Source of the DNA: an uncultured Flavobacteriales bacterium
GTDB taxonomy: Bacteria > Bacteroidota > Bacteroidia > Flavobacteriales > Crocinitomicaceae
NCBI GenBank assembly: GCA_946480815.1
Contig: CAMLLB010000013.1
Location: 1 to 64,000, forward strand
Length of the DNA: 64,000 nt
Direction: 5' to 3'
Below the pieces are notes generated by a model. That model had not been told where the DNA came from and did no database searches. It was given only the letters and a program-made list of their open reading frames with translations. The position numbers were made by a program, and so were the translations under genes. This document shows, piece by piece, positions 16,326-24,336 of the stretch; positions within the stretch are counted from its first letter, which is position 1, and the number at the start of each line of letters is the position of its first letter.

Positions 16326-16406
16326 TGTTCAGATCTCAACACAAATAAACAGCAAATTCTTGATTTTTAACCTGTCTGATCCTAAAAACTTAGTGAAATG
16401 AAAATC

Positions 16407-17150
16407 TTATTGAGTAATCAGAATTTCATACGCCTGTTGAATCTCTAAAAACTTTGCAACATGCTCTTTCTTTTCTGTTTCATTCAGATTTTGGTTATTA
16501 TCTGGATGATAGATTTTAACTAATTTACGGTATGCACTCTTTATTTCAGATAAATCAGAGTTTTCATCAATACCTAGTATCTGGAAATAATGTGACTGAT
16601 TCCTCACAAAAACTAAAGAAGCATCACTCTTCTTAGGAATCAAAATATCTTGAACAGCTTGATCCAAATCATTCAAACTCAGCCTGAATCGCATCAAAAG
16701 GTAAAAGATGAATTCTGATTCGCGAGGATTTATATCACCGTTTGTATTTCCAAGTCGAACGAGAAACTCCATTAAATGAATCCTTTGACGGGTGGAAAGC
16801 CGTTCATTTGCCAAGTTGGTATATTCAGCAAGATTCACTCCCATCTGCACAACATCCTGGTAAATCTGCACCACATTGAAGTCCGCATTTGAGAAGCGTT
16901 TTCTCAAATAAGCATTCATCCAATGCAGTTTTTGACTCGCGGAACGCTCATCCTCCCTGAAAATAAGCAAACTTCCAAGTACCACAGAAGCACTGATGAA
17001 GTCATCCGCATAATTCATAGAATCACGCCTTTTATGCTTTCTCACAGCAAAAAATAGCGCTATAGCAACAACAATAAACGGAATTGAATAATAAAACAAG
17101 AACTCAGACGCGGTCATTCCGCTAATCCTTCCAATTAAAAAAAGCCGCAT
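16407..17150 (-). CDS. DjlA-like membrane J protein 4
   Basis: 247 residues from ATG at 17150 (a TTG lies one codon upstream). It has a membrane helix (about 18-36), a TerB-like domain with GNTNGDINPRES (134-145) and a C-terminal J domain with HPD at 215-217 (VKIYHPDNNQ). It is the first of the four J-protein genes in transcription order and lies 81 bp upstream of the kinase gene. Its start is 7 bp after the pepD stop, so the block could be read through from pepD. Its role is as for the other copies. Confidence 0.86.
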   Translation of the reverse strand: MRLFLIGRISGMTASEFLFYYSIPFIVVAIALFFAVRKHKRRDSMNYADDFISASVVLGSLLIFREDERSASQKLHWMNAYLRKRFSNADFNVVQIYQDVVQMGVNLAEYTNLANERLSTRQRIHLMEFLVRLGNTNGDINPRESEFIFYLLMRFRLSLNDLDQAVQDILIPKKSDASLVFVRNQSHYFQILGIDENSDLSEIKSAYRKLVKIYHPDNNQNLNETEKKEHVAKFLEIQQAYEILITQ

Positions 17151-17157
17151 CAAACTA

Positions 17158-18609
17158 TTAAGCCGGAATACGCTTCAAAACCTCCAACAAATAATCCCAG
17201 AACTTCTGTACTGATGAGATCTGTACACATTCATCCGGAGAGTGTGCTCCACGGATATTCGGTCCGAAAGAGATCATATCCATTCCCGGAAAGTGTTTTC
17301 CTAAAATTCCACACTCCAAGCCGGCATGACATGCTTTGATATTCGGTTCAGCATTGAATTTTTCCCGGTACAAATCCGCCATCACCTTCAAAATTGCAGA
17401 ATCTGCATTCGGTTCCCAGCCCGGATATTCTCCACCCTGAACAACCTCCACTCCTACACTTTCAAATGCTGCACGAATGGTGTTTGCCACATCCGCTTTC
17501 GATGATTCAACGGAGCTGCGCTGCAAAGACTGAGTTGTAAACAAATCTTCTCCAACGGTTACTTTTGCCAAACTCGAAGAAGCTTCCACCAAACCGTCAA
17601 TTGCCGGACTCATTCGGTAAACTCCGTTGTGAACTGCATAAATAGAATTCATAATTCGTTCGAAATCAGAATATTTAACCACTCTGTTTAAACTTCCACT
17701 TTCAGAAACAGTCCAGTTTGCATCTTTTTCAATGGTATAATATTCCGCCTTGATTTGTGCAATGATTTGATCTGCAGCTTCGTGGAATTTCGTTTTTTCA
17801 TCTTCAGAAACGGCAACAACTGCTGTACTTTCGCGTGGAATGGCATTTCGTAAACTTCCCCCGTCCAAGGTACACAACTTCAAATCCACGGCAGATTTTA
17901 CGTGTTTCAGTAATCGGTTCATCCATTTATTTGCATTCCCTCTTCCCAGGTGAATATCCATTCCGGAATGTCCGCCCAACAATCCACGCAATTTGATCTC
18001 AAAGCAAACATAATTACCCGGCAAATCCTCGAAGCTGATTGCAGCTTTGGTATTGGTATCAATTCCGCCGGCACATCCGATCGATAATTCATCATCGTCT
18101 TCGGTATCCAGGTTCAACAGGATTGTTCCTGAAATGTTGGACGCATCTACTTGCAAAGCTCCGGTCATTCCGGTTTCTTCATCAATTGTGAAAAGTGCTT
18201 CAATTGCAGGATGGGCAATATCCGTTGATTTCAAAACAGCCATAATTGCAGCAACTCCGATCCCGTTATCAGCACCAAGTGTTGTTCCATTTGCCTTTAC
18301 CCAATCACCATCCACCAACATTTCAATTCCCTGTGAATCAAAATCAAAGATGGTATCGGAATTCTTCTGGTGAACCATATCCAAATGCGATTGCATCACA
18401 ATGGTTTGTCTTCCTTCCATCCCCGGAGTTGCCGGTTTCTTAATGATGACATTTCCTATATGATCCTGAATCGTTTCAAATCCTAACGATTTCCCAAAAT
18501 TCATCATGAATTCGATTACGCGTTCTTCTTTTTTCGAAGGTCGCGGCACTGCATTCAAATCAGCAAAATGATTCCACAATGCTTTCGGTTCTAAGTCTCT
18601 TACTTCCAT
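17158..18609 (-). CDS. pepD: Aminoacyl-histidine dipeptidase (PepD, M20 family)
   Basis: 483 residues from ATG at 18609 (MEVRDLEPKALWNHF). The upstream TTG at 18642 is unlikely because family members begin near MEVRDL. M20 metal-binding motifs are visible: QSHLDMVHQ (His and following Asp), GADNGIGVAA, the catalytic acidic pair in TIDEETGMTG, and AGLECG and GAHSPDECV near the end. It cleaves Xaa-His and other dipeptides in the cytoplasm using zinc. Length is normal for the family. It lies just upstream of the J-protein block in the same direction. Confidence 0.93.
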   Translation of the reverse strand: MEVRDLEPKALWNHFADLNAVPRPSKKEERVIEFMMNFGKSLGFETIQDHIGNVIIKKPATPGMEGRQTIVMQSHLDMVHQKNSDTIFDFDSQGIEMLVDGDWVKANGTTLGADNGIGVAAIMAVLKSTDIAHPAIEALFTIDEETGMTGALQVDASNISGTILLNLDTEDDDELSIGCAGGIDTNTKAAISFEDLPGNYVCFEIKLRGLLGGHSGMDIHLGRGNANKWMNRLLKHVKSAVDLKLCTLDGGSLRNAIPRESTAVVAVSEDEKTKFHEAADQIIAQIKAEYYTIEKDANWTVSESGSLNRVVKYSDFERIMNSIYAVHNGVYRMSPAIDGLVEASSSLAKVTVGEDLFTTQSLQRSSVESSKADVANTIRAAFESVGVEVVQGGEYPGWEPNADSAILKVMADLYREKFNAEPNIKACHAGLECGILGKHFPGMDMISFGPNIRGAHSPDECVQISSVQKFWDYLLEVLKRIPA

Positions 18610-18682
18610 ATTTTTAGTTATTAGGCAATTGCCATCAGCCAATAGTAGAGAACCAAACTAATCACTATTGCCTATTTGGCTA

Positions 18683-18898
18683 TTAACTGTTACGAATATT
18701 CACTATCCTGTTGATGTATAATTCCTCCACTTTCGCACGAGCCCATGGAGTTTTACGCAAAAACTTCAAGCTGGACTTCACACTGGGTTCATTGATAAAA
18801 CAATTGATCGGGATGAGTTTCCCCAATCGCTCGAAACCAAATTCTTCCACCAATTCGGTCACCATACGCTCTAATGTTATTCCGTGCAGAGGATCCAT
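18683..18898 (-). CDS. VF530 / DUF2132 family protein
   Basis: 71 residues, almost all of which match the VF530 pattern: DPLHGITLERMVTELVEEFG then INCFINEPSVKSSLKFLRKT and PWARAKVEELY. Members are small predicted nucleic-acid-binding proteins; the physiological role is unknown. It is a separate gene between pepD and ettA. Confidence 0.9.
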   Translation of the reverse strand: MDPLHGITLERMVTELVEEFGFERLGKLIPINCFINEPSVKSSLKFLRKTPWARAKVEELYINRIVNIRNS

Positions 18899-18927
18899 CT
18901 TTTTGATAATTAAAGAAAGATTCGAAT

Positions 18928-19020
18928 ACTTCCCCCTTTGAAGGGGGATCGAGGGGGATGGTTATTGATCTCACAAGTCACCCTCCTTAATCCTCCCTCA
19001 AGGGAGGAAATCAAAATCCT
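18928..19020. repeat. Purine/pyrimidine-biased inverted element
   Basis: Sequences of the type CCCCCTTTGAAGGGGGATC (18930s) and CCTCCCTCAAGGGAGG (about 18990-19006) form two small hairpins flanking a short spacer. Such CCCTTTGAAGGGG elements are frequent between genes in Bacteroidota. They fill the gap between the ettA stop and the VF530 start. Confidence 0.5.
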
Positions 19021-19025
19021 CTTGA

Positions 19026-20708
19026 TTATACTAATTTTCTATATTTAATTCGCTTCGGCGCGGCATCTCCCAGGCGTTTGCGCTTATTTTCTTCGTATTC
19101 CGAATAAGATCCCTCAAACCATACAACCTGAGAATCTCCCTCGAATGCTAAAATATGCGTACAAATACGATCCAGGAACCAACGGTCGTGGGAAATAACT
19201 ACCGCACAACCGGCAAAGCTTTCAATTCCTTCCTCCAGAGCACGTAAGGTATTCACATCGATGTCATTCGTAGGCTCATCAAGCAACAATACATTTGCTT
19301 CTGTCATCAAAGTCATCGCCAGGTGCAAACGATTTCGTTCACCACCGGAAAGTACTCCTACTTTTTTACTTTGATCGGAACCTGCAAAATTGAATTTCGA
19401 CAGATAAGCGCGCGCATTGAACTTTTGATTTCCGATTTCAATGAATTCATTTCCTCCACCGATCACTTCGAAAACCGTTTTTTCCGGGGAAATGTCTTTA
19501 TGTGTCTGGTCGACATACCCGATTTTCACTGTTTCTCCAACTTTAAACTGCCCTTTATCGGGTTGCAATTCATTCATGATCATTTTGAAGATCGTTGTTT
19601 TACCGGCACCATTCGGTCCGATGATACCAACAATCCCTGCAGGCGGTAATTTGAAATTTAAATCGTCATACAACAATTTATCTCCGAAAGCTTTCATTAC
19701 ATGCTCCGCATCAATCACATTGTTCCCCAAACGAGGACCGTTCGGAATCGGAATTTCCAGTTTCACTTCCTTGTCCTTCATTTCTTCGGACATCATTTTA
19801 TCGTAATTCTGGATACGAGCTTTGTTCTTCGCATGACGTCCTTTCGGATTCATACGCACCCACTCCAGCTCGCGTGCAAGCATTTTCTGACGTTTAGATT
19901 CTGTCTTTTCCTCTTCCTTCAGGCGATTTCCTTTTTGCTCCAACCAGGAAGAGTAATTTCCTTTCCATGGAATTCCTTCTCCGCGATCCAATTCCAGGAT
20001 CCATCCAGCTACGTTATCCAGGAAGTAACGGTCGTGCGTTACCGCAATCACCGTTCCTTTATATTGTTGTAAGTGTTGCTCCAACCAGTCGATCGATTCC
20101 GCATCCAAGTGGTTAGTAGGCTCATCCAGCAATAAAATATCCGGATTTTGCAATAATAAACGGCATAAAGCAACGCGACGTTTCTCTCCTCCGGAAAGTG
20201 TTTCGATCAATTGATCATCCGGCGGACAACGCAAAGCATCCATTGCGCGTTCCAATTTATTGTCCAGTTCCCAGGCATCAACTGCATCAATCTTATCCTG
20301 TACTACTCCCTGACGTGCGATCAATTTATCCATTTTATCAGGATCATTCAAGACTTCCTCATCCATGAAAGCAGCATTGATCTCTTCGTATTCTTTCAGA
20401 ACATCTACAATATCCTGAACTCCTTCCATCACCACTTCCTTCACTGTCTTTTTCAAATCCAATTCCGGTTCCTGTGGCAAATATCCAACGGTATAACCCG
20501 GTGAGAAGACCACATCACCCTGGTAGGATTTATCCAATCCGGCAATAATCTTCATTACAGTAGATTTTCCGGAACCATTCAAACCAATGATCCCGATTTT
20601 TGCACCATAGAAAAATGACAGGTAAATGTTTTTAATAATTTGTTTTCCTTGTGGAGTTACTTTGGAAACTCCGACCATGGAAAATATGATTTTCTTATCG
20701 TCAGACAT
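19026..20708 (-). CDS. ettA: Energy-dependent translational throttle protein EttA (ABC-F)
   Basis: 560 residues with two soluble ABC domains and no membrane segments. The first domain has IIGLNGSGKSTVMK and LSGGEKRRVALCRLLL, DEPTNHLD; the second has IIGPNGAGKTT and LSGGERNRLHLAMTL, DEPTNDIDV. A charged linker (EEKTESKRQKMLARELEWVR...) joins them, as in ABC-F proteins. EttA binds the ribosomal E site and gates the first peptide bond according to ADP/ATP. ATG at 20708 is preferred over TTG at 20714. TATCTTTG at 20727-20734 fits the -7 consensus. Confidence 0.93.
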   Translation of the reverse strand: MSDDKKIIFSMVGVSKVTPQGKQIIKNIYLSFFYGAKIGIIGLNGSGKSTVMKIIAGLDKSYQGDVVFSPGYTVGYLPQEPELDLKKTVKEVVMEGVQDIVDVLKEYEEINAAFMDEEVLNDPDKMDKLIARQGVVQDKIDAVDAWELDNKLERAMDALRCPPDDQLIETLSGGEKRRVALCRLLLQNPDILLLDEPTNHLDAESIDWLEQHLQQYKGTVIAVTHDRYFLDNVAGWILELDRGEGIPWKGNYSSWLEQKGNRLKEEEKTESKRQKMLARELEWVRMNPKGRHAKNKARIQNYDKMMSEEMKDKEVKLEIPIPNGPRLGNNVIDAEHVMKAFGDKLLYDDLNFKLPPAGIVGIIGPNGAGKTTIFKMIMNELQPDKGQFKVGETVKIGYVDQTHKDISPEKTVFEVIGGGNEFIEIGNQKFNARAYLSKFNFAGSDQSKKVGVLSGGERNRLHLAMTLMTEANVLLLDEPTNDIDVNTLRALEEGIESFAGCAVVISHDRWFLDRICTHILAFEGDSQVVWFEGSYSEYEENKRKRLGDAAPKRIKYRKLV

Positions 20709-20726
20709 ATTCAATTTTTAGCAAAA

Positions 20727-20734
20727 CAAAGATA
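20727..20734 (-). promoter_or_regulatory. TAnnTTTG element of ettA
   Basis: TATCTTTG on the minus strand, 18 bases upstream of the ATG. No -33 box is apparent. Confidence 0.45.
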
Positions 20735-20774
20735 ACATTCCAGCGGAAAAAACGATCTCATTTCAGAGGAGATA

Positions 20775-20810
20775 AAACAAAAAAGAGTCTCTGCAAAACA
20801 CAAAGACTCT
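20775..20810 (-). terminator. Rho-independent terminator
   Basis: AGAGTCT (20784-20790) pairs with AGACTCT (20804-20810). On the minus strand the stem is followed by a T run (20777-20783), right after the gene ending at 20835. Confidence 0.8.
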
Positions 20811-20834
20811 TTCTATTCAAATTAATTTCGTTCG

Positions 20835-21275
20835 CTAAAACATCCGATCCACTCCAACCCCGACCAGGACGAAAATATAAACGATATAAAGTGCAATCAG
20901 TACAATGGTATAAATTCCCATGAACTTAAATAAAGACTTCAAATTTTGGATCCCGTAATCGAATTCACCCTGCTTAGTTGAATTCAGTCCTTTTTCAGTT
21001 GAACCCGCAAAACGGATCAGGTAGAGTGACGGGAATATCATCACGATAGTTAGTCCGATATACACGACAGCCATCAGCATCAGTAAAGGGATACCGCTGG
21101 CAAGTGATGAAACGAGCAAAATTAGTGAAGCAATTGCCATAAAACCGGTAAAAACGAACCCGATAATTGCCAGGAAGCGTGCCCACTTTGCCGCTGTAAT
21201 TAAATTTTCTTTGATTGAATTGTTGATTTTTAATTTATCGGAATCCAATTCAATGTCTCGATCTAAAGTATCCAT
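20835..21275 (-). CDS. DUF5362-like small membrane protein
   Basis: 146 residues with about three membrane helices (about 33-58, 64-87, 117-140) and a conserved-looking loop LIRFAGSTEKGLNSTKQGEFDYGIQNLKSLFKFMGI, which I associate from memory with DUF5362 proteins. Function is unknown. It is the last gene of a tight set of small membrane proteins, 7 bp after its upstream neighbour. Confidence 0.75.
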   Translation of the reverse strand: MDTLDRDIELDSDKLKINNSIKENLITAAKWARFLAIIGFVFTGFMAIASLILLVSSLASGIPLLMLMAVVYIGLTIVMIFPSLYLIRFAGSTEKGLNSTKQGEFDYGIQNLKSLFKFMGIYTIVLIALYIVYIFVLVGVGVDRMF

Positions 21276-21282
21276 AATTGTG

Positions 21283-21750
21283 TTAATCTAATAAGTCAGT
21301 AGCGCTTGAAATTCTCACACCCCCATTTGCTTTTGGAAGTGTTCTCAGCATTCTTTTATACTGAGCCATTTTAACCCAAAAAATAATCCCTATTACGATA
21401 AACCCGATCAACGCTAAAATGTTCAGGAAAGGGATAATCATACAGCAAATTAAAATCGGAAGCACAATTCCCAGTGATTTCCCATAATCTCCCGGTTGCG
21501 GGTTGTTACGGGCATCAAATTCATTCTCTAAGCTGCGGGCAATTCGCGGATATAACATAAACGGATAAATCACAGCTCCATAAAACGGAATAAAAAGCAT
21601 CCAAACAAATCCGGGATGAACCTGTCTGTGTTTCGGATCAACCTCTTTTAATAAATCCATCAGGTTTTTAACATAAAGTACACTTGCCGTAATACTTCCT
21701 CCAAGGATTAAAAGATAAAGAAAGACAATGATAATAACCAGACCTGCCAT
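21283..21750 (-). CDS. Small membrane protein, unknown function
   Basis: 155 residues with about four hydrophobic segments (about 2-24, 47-67, 88-107, 109-128) and a short cytoplasmic tail ending SATDLLD. The central GFVWMLFIPFYGAVIYPFMLYPRIARSL resembles small integral membrane proteins of Bacteroidota, but I do not recognise a named family. It is probably co-transcribed with the genes on both sides. Confidence 0.75.
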   Translation of the reverse strand: MAGLVIIIVFLYLLILGGSITASVLYVKNLMDLLKEVDPKHRQVHPGFVWMLFIPFYGAVIYPFMLYPRIARSLENEFDARNNPQPGDYGKSLGIVLPILICCMIIPFLNILALIGFIVIGIIFWVKMAQYKRMLRTLPKANGGVRISSATDLLD

Positions 21751-21796
21751 AAGTAAAATAGTATTAAATTATTAAGTAAGCCTGCTAAAATAGAAA

Positions 21797-22264
21797 TTAA
21801 AAATCAGTTGAAATTGGTTTCCGGGACAATTTATTCATCTCCACTGCATAAACAACAACAAATGCAATGGATAAGCAATTCCACAACAAACCGAAAAAGA
21901 CCCCTGAACCTAAACTTTTGGTTAAACTGATCACCATATAAACTGAAAAAATGATCGGTGGAATTTGTCCTGCGCAATAGATCCAGAATCCCCAACGCTT
22001 GAGACGAAACATGAAAAATGCTCCCAAGGCACACAATACCGGGAAAACCAACCAATCCAGGAAGTACCAGGCTCCTGAATACTTATCGGTATCAGCAAAT
22101 GCTTTAACAAGATCCGAACTAAAAAAACTGATTGTACTCAATATGAATGGAATTCCGCACCCTACCCAAGTGAGAATACATACAACTGTCAGTACAATGG
22201 ACCTTCTGTTCTTCAACTGAACCTCCAGACTATCAACCGCTTCTTCTGTCCGCCAATTTTCCAT
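21797..22264 (-). CDS. Small membrane protein, unknown function
   Basis: 155 residues with four predicted membrane helices (about 23-47, 65-84, 90-110, 118-142) after a short charged N-terminus. I recognise no family. It lies 46 bp upstream of the next small membrane protein gene on the same strand. Confidence 0.7.
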   Translation of the reverse strand: MENWRTEEAVDSLEVQLKNRRSIVLTVVCILTWVGCGIPFILSTISFFSSDLVKAFADTDKYSGAWYFLDWLVFPVLCALGAFFMFRLKRWGFWIYCAGQIPPIIFSVYMVISLTKSLGSGVFFGLLWNCLSIAFVVVYAVEMNKLSRKPISTDF

Positions 22265-22293
22265 TCAAATAAGTTTCTCTAAAATAAAAAAAA

Positions 22294-22322
22294 TCCCTGT
22301 CTCGGTTGAACCGAGACAGGGA
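22294..22322 (-). terminator. Strong Rho-independent terminator
   Basis: TCCCTGTCTCGG and CCGAGACAGGGA form a 12-bp perfect stem with a five-base loop. On the minus strand it is followed by eight T residues. It ends the transcript of the gene at 22363-22764. Confidence 0.9.
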
Positions 22323-22362
22323 CTTAAACATATTCGTTTCAAAAAAATTGAATCACATGTTA

Positions 22363-22764
22363 TTACATGTCATTCAACTCTTTTTGCATTCCGTCTTTGA
22401 AAGCATCTCTCATTTCGTTAGAAAGATCTCCTGACATAGAAGCAGCAGCAGCCATTCCCATAGTCAAAATGATCGCCCAAACTGTACCAACGATACCGAT
22501 GATCATACCTGCGATAGCAAGACCTCTTTTACCACCAGTTTTTTTCAATTTGCCCATTGCCATAACACACAATACGACACTTACGATGTTAACAACCAAC
22601 CAAAGGTACATCAACCATCCTGATCCACCCAAACCGATAGATACGATAGCAATACCTGCCATTACGTTGTTTAATAAAAATGCTGCTAAAGCAAGGACGA
22701 ATCCTGTTACCGCCATTCCTTTACCTTGAGGAGCTGATGTTGTTGCGTCTAAATTTTCTGACAT
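22363..22764 (-). CDS. DUF4190-like small membrane protein
   Basis: 133 residues: a short polar N-terminus, about three membrane helices (about 16-45, 47-70, 81-110) with glycine-rich GLAIAGMIIGIVGTVW, and an acidic amphipathic C-terminus (LSNEMRDAFKDGMQKELNDM). The pattern resembles DUF4190-type proteins, but this is only a resemblance. It has its own strong terminator at 22294-22322, so it is a single-gene unit. Confidence 0.7.
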   Translation of the reverse strand: MSENLDATTSAPQGKGMAVTGFVLALAAFLLNNVMAGIAIVSIGLGGSGWLMYLWLVVNIVSVVLCVMAMGKLKKTGGKRGLAIAGMIIGIVGTVWAIILTMGMAAAASMSGDLSNEMRDAFKDGMQKELNDM

Positions 22765-23029
22765 AATTATAAATTTTGAGTTACTCGGCGAAAATAATAT
22801 CTTTATTCATAGATTCAGCACTATTGTTAAAAAAAGTGAATATTTTTTTATTCAACGTTTTTAGTTAATAACCTTGAAAAAGTCTATATCCATCAGTGTT
22901 TCAGGGCCTGTAACCGACTAAAAAAGCAATTACTGAAATTCTCAATAAAAAGGTTGTTAACAATCTGCTTAGGTAAAAAGATGTTGTTATTTTAATTAAC
23001 ACAAGCTGTTTTTGTTAAAATTTAATATT

Positions 23030-23650
23030 ATGAAAAGTCTGGCCCTGTATTTCGGAGCACTGTTAATGGTTCTTACTTTTTCTTGTAAGAAGAAGAATTT
23101 AAAGTATGTGATTAAAGGAACTATTTCCGATTCATCGTTCAATGTTCCGTTATCCGGAGCTAAGGTTACCATTTATGTTACCACTACTTCAAATACTACT
23201 CCGGTCCAAAAAGTATCTTTAACAACAGACGCAAGCGGTAACTATTCCTATGAATTGGAGCGTGAAAAACTCCAGAGTGTTATTATATCAGTTGATAAGA
23301 ACAATTACTTCAGTGATGGAACTACGACTACATTGGATAATTTGTCCCTGGATGATGACAATGTATTCAGTTATAACCTGTATGCAAAATCCTGGGTACG
23401 GCTTCATTTTGTGAGTGACGGGACCAAAACAATTAAATATTATAAACAGATTGGAAAAAACGGGTGCGCTGAGTGTTGTCCGACCGGTGAAATGCAGCTG
23501 ACCAATGTAATTGACCAAAGTGTTTACTGCATCAATAATGGGAATACACAATACCAGATTTATTATGATGTTCAAGGTACGACAGACAACGGGACATTGA
23601 GTGTGAATACAGTGCCTTTTGACACGACGGAGATTTTGATTTCTTATTAA
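23030..23650 (+). CDS. Lipoprotein with carboxypeptidase-regulatory-like domain
   Basis: 206 residues from ATG at 23030. A lipobox TFSC (Cys19) is followed by KKKN and a beta-sandwich of the carboxypeptidase regulatory type (YVIKGTISDSSFNVPLSGAKVTI). The C-terminal half contains CAECC (about residues 147-151), which could bind metal or form disulphides. Function is unknown. An upstream TTG at 23012 is in frame but would place extra residues before the signal peptide. A long tandem repeat follows it. Confidence 0.75.
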   Translation: MKSLALYFGALLMVLTFSCKKKNLKYVIKGTISDSSFNVPLSGAKVTIYVTTTSNTTPVQKVSLTTDASGNYSYELEREKLQSVIISVDKNNYFSDGTTTTLDNLSLDDDNVFSYNLYAKSWVRLHFVSDGTKTIKYYKQIGKNGCAECCPTGEMQLTNVIDQSVYCINNGNTQYQIYYDVQGTTDNGTLSVNTVPFDTTEILISY

Positions 23651-23710
23651 GGTTTTTGGTTGTTAATAATTTTACTAAATTGCTTGAGGTGAAACCAGGC
23701 TTATTATCTG

Positions 23711-24251
23711 CTGATTGTAAACCATTTAGTTAACTTATTTAAGAATCGCCTGCATTTGCATCCTCCCCAGTTACTGCACTTACTGGTTGCTACCTTTAGC
23801 TATTCCGATAAGGTATCAGGACGTATACAAAAGAGTTTGATCGAATCACCTGACAATTGTCGGTTGTAAACCATTTAGTTAACTTGCTTACTAAAAATAG
23901 TTTGTGCATCTGCCTCAGTTACTAACCTCTTAGCCATCCCAATAAGATATCAGAACATTTACAAAAGAGTTTGATCGAGTCACCTGTCAATTGCCGGTTG
24001 TAAACCATTTAGTTAACTTGCTTACTAAAAATAGTCTATGCATCTGCCTCAGTTACTAACCCAACCCTTTTAACTATCCCGATAAGATATCAGAACATTT
24101 ACAAAAGAGTTTGATCGAGTCACCAATTGTCGGTTGTAAACCATTTAGTTAACTTGCTTACCAAAAATAGTTTGTGCAGGAGCAACTGGAAACATGGCAG
24201 CTTATACTTCCCGGTACTCACCTGCTTGCCGGTTATAAACCATTTAGTTAT
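23711..24251. repeat. Five imperfect tandem units of about 135 bp
   Basis: TTGTAAACCATTTAGTTA or a one-base variant starts at 23715, 23864, 23998, 24134 and 24233 (spacings 149, 134, 136, 99). Units also share CTTGCTTACTAAAAATAGT, CTGCCTCAGTTACTAAC, GATAAGATATCAGAACATTT and ACAAAAGAGTTTGATCGAGT. Whole units are similar, so this is a tandem duplication array and not a CRISPR with unique spacers. The first and last units are the most diverged. GATAAGATATC within each unit resembles a decayed form of the TCCCGATAGCTATCGGGA palindrome. Confidence 0.9.
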
Positions 24252-24268
24252 CCCGATAGCTATCTGGA
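24251..24268. repeat. Degenerate copy of the TCCCGATAGCTATCGGGA palindrome
   Basis: TCCCGATAGCTATCTGGA differs at one position from the perfect palindrome at 5248 and 55793. It ends the tandem-repeat array. Confidence 0.6.
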
Positions 24269-24296
24269 TGTTAATAAATACTCCGGGACAACAAAA

Positions 24297-24320
24297 AAGG
24301 GCGGAAAATTTTCCGCCCTT
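24297..24320. repeat. 24-bp palindrome, eroded type A element
   Basis: AAGGGCGGAAAA and its exact complement. The right flank (ACTGTT) matches the 4407-4442 palindrome, but the left GTAG foot is replaced by A residues. It lies 16 bp past the helicase stop and may serve as its terminator. Confidence 0.75.
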
Positions 24321-24336
24321 ACTGTTTTCATATAAT

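Larger units (their letters stand above)
23651..24336. other. 686-bp gene-free region with tandem repeats
   Basis: No credible coding region on either strand. Most of it is the five-copy ~135-bp repeat (23711-24251). The right end carries a degenerate palindrome (24297-24320). The genes on both sides point towards it. Confidence 0.8.

Noticed and set aside
23711..24251. Possible CRISPR array
   Set aside because: The similarity extends over the whole ~135-bp unit, there are no short repeats with unique spacers, and no cas gene is present.
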